DNA of 64,000 bases from Nocardioides massiliensis (lineage in GTDB: Bacteria; Actinomycetota; Actinomycetes; Propionibacteriales; Nocardioidaceae). Below, piece after piece: positions 60,990 to 64,000 of this stretch. The stretch is taken from assembly GCF_030811215.1 (NCBI RefSeq), contig NZ_JAUSQM010000001.1, positions 868,001 to 932,000 on the forward strand. The letters run 5' to 3'. The notes under the pieces were generated by a model, which made no database searches, was not told the origin of the DNA, and saw only the letters and a list, made by a program, of their open reading frames with translations. The position numbers were made by a program, and so were the translations under genes. Numbering within the stretch: position 1 is the stretch's first letter; each line of letters begins with the position of its first letter.

Positions 60990-61580
60990 TGGCTGCCCCT
61001 ATCGGCGTGAACGATGGTGCCGGGTTCTGGACGGCGTCGCCAGGTGGCCATCTGCAGGGCGTCGACGACCAGCTCGGAGCGCATGTGGTCGGCGATCGAC
61101 CAGCCCACCACCTGCCGGGTGAACACATCGAGCACCGCGCAGCAGTAGACCTTCCCGGCAGCGGTGGGGCGCTCGGTGATGTCGGTGCACCACAGCAGGT
61201 CCGGTCCAGCGGCCGTGAACTTGCGTTGCACCAGGTCCTGGTGGACCGCCTCAGCAGGACGGTGGCCGCGTCGCTTGTTGCGGTGGCTGATTCCGCGGCG
61301 CCCGGTGATCCGCAGCAGCCTGGCGACCCGCTTGCGGCCGACCCGAACGCCCAGTCCGAGCCGGAGCTCGGCGTGCACCCGCGGCGCCCCGTAGGAGTAG
61401 CGGGATTCGCGGTGGATGTCGACGATCGTGTTCGCCAAATAGGCGTCGGCGAGATCGCGCTGTGACGGTGGCCGGTCGCGCCACTCGTAGTAACCCGAGC
61501 GTGACACCTTGAGCATCCGGCAGGCCACCGCGACGTCGAAGCCGTCAGCGGCGAGCTCTCGGACCAGCCGGAACCCTACT
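60990..61580 (-). pseudogene. IS3-family orfB, N-terminal part (before IS30 insertion)
   Basis: Carries the HTH_21 region (CRMLKVSRSGYYEWRDR, YSYGAPRVHAELR) and the first two catalytic Asp residues in DLLWCTDITE and TIVHADRGSQ, where IS30 interrupts it. The frame extends upstream to the orfA stop, so it is normally made by frameshifting from orfA. Confidence 0.85.
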
Positions 61581-61863
61581 TTGGGAGCACGTTCTCCTGA
61601 GCGAAGTAGGCGCTCGCGCGCTTGAGGATCTCGATCTCCATCTGCTGTCGCCGGTTGTCCCGACGCAGCCGGACCAGCTCTTCGCGCTCGTCGCTCGAGA
61701 GTCCTTCCTTGCGACCGGCGTCGACGTCGTCTTGGGCCATCCAGCGGCGCAAGCCGGACTCGCTGTTACCGAGGTCCCGCGCGACCTGGCGAACCGATGC
61801 TCCCGGCTGGGGGGCCAGCTCGATCGCCCTGCGTCGGAACTCTGGCGGATGTGGTGCAGGCAT
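61576..61863 (-). CDS. IS3-family orfA
   Basis: A 95-residue orfA protein: helix-turn-helix (EFRRRAIELAPQPGASVRQV, LGNSESGLRRWMAQ) and a leucine-zipper-like tail (LVRLRRDNRRQQMEIEILKR). Its end C-CCA-AAG-TAG overlaps the heptamer CCCAAAG at 61579-61585, a good -1 frameshift site into orfB. Confidence 0.9.
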   Translation of the reverse strand: MPAPHPPEFRRRAIELAPQPGASVRQVARDLGNSESGLRRWMAQDDVDAGRKEGLSSDEREELVRLRRDNRRQQMEIEILKRASAYFAQENVLPK

Positions 61864-61911
61864 CTGTCGGACTCCTTCCTGCAGCGATCATCGCTATAGA
61901 TCAGGTGTCCG

Positions 61912-62086
61912 GGCTAGCGGGTCAGGGTCCGAGCGCTTCAACCGCAGCCTGAACACGGAGTGGGCATACGCCCAGGCCTATGCCTCAGACGAGGCCCGCG
62001 CAGCGACCTACCTCGACTGGCTTCACTTCTACAATCACCACCGACCCCACACCGGCATCGGAGGGGTCTCCTGCACAGACCGGTGA
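61912..62086 (+). pseudogene. C-terminal fragment of an IS481-type transposase
   Basis: About 55 codons remain: ERFNRSLNTEWAYAQAYASD and WLHFYNHHRPHTGIGG, the C-terminal end of the integrase core of IS481-family transposases. The N-terminal part is missing; the IS3-type element abuts it on the left. Confidence 0.8.
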
Positions 62087-62132
62087 CATCTGATCTGTGG
62101 TGCCGAAGGGCGCCGCTAGAAGGATGTGCACT

Positions 62133-62305
62133 GTGCCGAAGCCGTATCCCAAGGAGTTCCGCGACGACGTCGACCGCGCCGCGAGGAACCTTGAGCCGGG
62201 TGTCCACCTGAAGCAGATCGCTGCCGACTTCGGGATCTCCGAGTCGTGTTGACGAACTGGATGAAGACCGCCGACGTCGAGGGCGGCAACAAGCCCGGGC
62301 GACGG
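62133..62305 (+). pseudogene. Frameshifted IS3-type orfA fragment
   Basis: Begins VPKPYPKEFRDDVDRAARNL and PGVHLKQIAADFGISESC, then meets TGA; one base further the frame resumes as TNWMKTADVEGGNKPG, so a single base is lost near 62250. No downstream orfB follows. Confidence 0.75.
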
Positions 62306-62352
62306 CGGCTAAAGCGCCTGTAAGGCGCTTCAGTTACGAGGGAACGTCGAGG

Positions 62353-63573
62353 CTAGCGTTGCTTGGCAGCCGCGACCGAGATGGACTGACGCACCTCGGC
62401 AAGGGTCGTCCCGTCCCGCAGCCCCTTGCGACATAGGACTAGTGCGCGCGGCCAGTTGACGACCGCAGCGCCGGACATCGTCGTCCCGTCGGGGGTGTAG
62501 AGAACAGCAAACCGGTTGTCAGCGGCCGGGTCACCGATCATGACGTGCTCGGTGCTGCCGCCTGCCGTGCGGCCCACGACCTGGATCTTCCAGTCATGCT
62601 GATCGCTCCATACGTACTCCAGGGGGGCGTACGAGCGGGCATCTTCCGGATGCACGATGTTGTGAGCCACGCACACTGCCTGATCGACGGCGTTCGTCCA
62701 GTGCTCCACGCGAACTTCGGTGCGGTACGTCGGGTGGAACCACCGGGCGACGTCACCGACGCCGTACACATTGTGGACATCGACTGCTCGGCAGTACTCG
62801 TCGCAGACCAGCCCGTTGTCGACGACGAGTCCGGAAGATCTGAGCCAGGCATCGTTCGGCTCTGCTCCGATACCGATGACGACCACCGCGGCGGAGACCG
62901 ACGAGCCGTCGGTGAGGCGTACGGTGAAGTCCCCCCGCTCGCCGTCGATGGCTTCCACCCCGACGTCGAAAACGGATCGCACGCCATGCCGCTCATGCAG
63001 CGCAGCGAACCATTTGCCGATTTCGGGGTTGAACACCCGGCTCATCGGCACCGGAAGCGGGTCGACCATGGTGACCTCGAGGCCGAGCATGCGGGCGCTC
63101 GACGCCACCTCGGCGCCGATGAACCCGCCGCCCACCACGACGATATGGCCACCGGCCACCAGGTCCTGCCTCAGCAGCTGGGCGTCCTGGAGCGTACGCA
63201 TCACGTGGATACCGGAGCGCTCCCCCCATGGCGATGGCCGCGCCCGGGCTCCCGTGGCGATGACGACCTGGTCGTAAGACAATGGGTCGAGTCCCTCGAG
63301 CTCGACGCGATGAGCGGCGACGTCGAGACGGGTGGCTCGGTGACCGAGGACCAACCGGATACAGTCACGCTCAGCGGCCTCCTGCGTGAGCAGCCGGACC
63401 GACTCGGCGGTGGCGGTGCCCACAAGGAGCCCCTTGGACAGCGGCGGTTTGTCGTACGGCAGCTCAGGTTCCTCGCCGACGAGGACAATCTCGCCCTCGT
63501 ACCCTTCCGACCGCAGTGACTGTGCCGTGCGCACCCCGCCGACGGAGGAACCCACGATAACGGTGCGACTCAC
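62353..63573 (-). CDS. NAD(P)H:ferredoxin oxidoreductase (FAD-dependent)
   Basis: A 406-residue reductase of the type that serves P450 and dioxygenase ferredoxins. FAD-binding VIVGSSVGGVRTAQSLRSEG, PYDKPPLSKGLL, NAD-binding IVVVGGGFIGAEVASSARML and NVYGVGDVARW (second FAD motif) are present. The first Gly box reads GSSVGG rather than GxGxxG. The start overlaps the ferredoxin stop by four bases. It would reduce the adjacent ferredoxin and through it the P450 at 52960. Confidence 0.93.
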   Translation of the reverse strand: MSRTVIVGSSVGGVRTAQSLRSEGYEGEIVLVGEEPELPYDKPPLSKGLLVGTATAESVRLLTQEAAERDCIRLVLGHRATRLDVAAHRVELEGLDPLSYDQVVIATGARARPSPWGERSGIHVMRTLQDAQLLRQDLVAGGHIVVVGGGFIGAEVASSARMLGLEVTMVDPLPVPMSRVFNPEIGKWFAALHERHGVRSVFDVGVEAIDGERGDFTVRLTDGSSVSAAVVVIGIGAEPNDAWLRSSGLVVDNGLVCDEYCRAVDVHNVYGVGDVARWFHPTYRTEVRVEHWTNAVDQAVCVAHNIVHPEDARSYAPLEYVWSDQHDWKIQVVGRTAGGSTEHVMIGDPAADNRFAVLYTPDGTTMSGAAVVNWPRALVLCRKGLRDGTTLAEVRQSISVAAAKQR

Positions 63574-63767
63574 TCGTCCTCCAGTATGAGTGCGGACACC
63601 GGGCAGCTGCGGACAGCTTCCTCTACGCGCGCACGGTTGTTCTCGGGCACGTCAACCCGCAACAGGACCACGACACCGTCATCGTCGACGTCGAAGTAGT
63701 CATCCGCGCCCACGACACAGTTCGCGTACCCGAGGCAGGTATCGAGGTCCGCTCGCACGACTGCCAC
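63570..63767 (-). CDS. Single-cluster (3Fe-4S-type) ferredoxin
   Basis: A 65-residue ferredoxin with C-x5-C in DTCLGYANCVV and a third Cys in RSCPVSAL, the arrangement of actinobacterial P450 ferredoxins with a [3Fe-4S] cluster. GTG 63767 has AGGAG nine bases upstream. With the reductase it forms a class I electron chain for a P450; the Rieske ferredoxin at 52611 is a second candidate donor. Confidence 0.92.
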   Translation of the reverse strand: MAVVRADLDTCLGYANCVVGADDYFDVDDDGVVVLLRVDVPENNRARVEEAVRSCPVSALILEDE

Positions 63768-63866
63768 AGTTATCAGCTCCTCTCAGTTGCCCGGTCGCAC
63801 AGCAGCGGAAGGTCGCAGGATGCAACGTGAACCTTCCACGACCCTGACGCGGCCACGTACGATAAA

Positions 63867-63896
63867 AGTAAACAGGCCACCGTGGTGGCATGTCAA
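63867..63896 (-). promoter_or_regulatory. Promoter of the ferredoxin/reductase pair with internal inverted repeat
   Basis: TTGACA (63896-63891) and TTTACT (63872-63867) on the minus strand, 18 bp apart, with GCCACC-GT-GGTGGC (63876-63889) filling the spacer, a natural repressor site. It gives a leader of about 95 nt before the GTG. From 63901 to 64000 I see no gene or clear element. Confidence 0.55.
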
Positions 63897-64000
63897 TAAA
63901 TTAGGCTCTCCTGATTGATCCGTTGGTCCCTGATCGCGCCTGAAGGGTCACACGCCGCTCCCGGCCTAGTTCTGGCTTGTCGAAGGTCAGGAGCTGCAGA

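Larger units (their letters stand above)
59227..61911. mobile_element. IS3-family element, interrupted by IS30
   Basis: An IS3-type element with orfA, a frameshift site and orfB on the minus strand. orfB is split by an IS30 insertion. Ends are approximate: short TGGACAC/CGGACAC matches near 59227 and 61911. Both flanks are fragments of other elements. Confidence 0.72.

Overview
The window is chromosomal DNA from a high-GC actinobacterium, most likely Nocardioides or another Nocardioidaceae. This is inferred from G/C-saturated third codon positions, frequent GTG starts, a DUF222/HNH (13E12-type) endonuclease beside extragenic palindromes, class III cyclase, LCP, MMPL/YhgE and CsoR copper genes, and a DinB2-like polymerase. 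No rRNA, CRISPR array or complete tRNA gene was seen, and no gene-free stretch exceeds 300 bp.

Positions 1-38,150 look like ordinary chromosome. In order: acetaldehyde dehydrogenase plus DUF779; menB; a truncated F420-type reductase; MpaB-like oxygenase; ACT protein; ThpR; an orphan OmpR-type regulator; a TetR-controlled MMPL and YhgE/Pip membrane pair; an acetoacetate-decarboxylase-like protein; a MASE1-PAS sensor kinase; LCP protein; adenylate cyclase; a deaminase; a tightly overlapped copper operon (copZ, a 54-aa membrane peptide, copA, csoR) behind a CsoR operator; a single-domain response regulator and a lytic transglycosylase; a divergent RimK-like ligase, retropepsin-like protease and carboxypeptidase cluster; idi; DUF421; a DinB2-like polymerase; a sulfatase with its formylglycine-generating enzyme; a zinc alcohol dehydrogenase; the HNH endonuclease; and an MFS exporter.

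At 38,165 the sequence changes character. A 3' tRNA half directly abuts an IS1634-family element (38,206-39,911). To its right, up to the window end, lies an accessory catabolic region with more A/T in its codons. The orientation of the tRNA fragment fits the left end of an integrated island whose other end, with a complete tRNA gene, would lie beyond base 64,000.

The island carries a long minus-strand operon: MaoC, SDR, alpha/beta-hydrolase-like protein, thiolase, flavin monooxygenase, acyl-CoA ligase, enoyl-CoA hydratase and thiolase. Beside it are a PaaX-family regulator, two MFS transporters, a hotdog thioesterase, a P450 with a Rieske ferredoxin, a dihydroxyphthalate-decarboxylase-like protein, and a NitT/TauT-type ABC transporter. 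After a nest of insertion sequences (IS30 inside IS3, beside IS fragments) come a ferredoxin reductase and a 3Fe-4S-type ferredoxin that could serve the P450. Together they look like an uptake, oxidation, CoA-activation and beta-oxidation route for an organic, probably aromatic, acid. The substrate cannot be read from the sequence. An identical inverted repeat, GACTC-N7-GAGTC, in two promoter regions flanking the PaaX-family gene is a candidate operator for this regulon.
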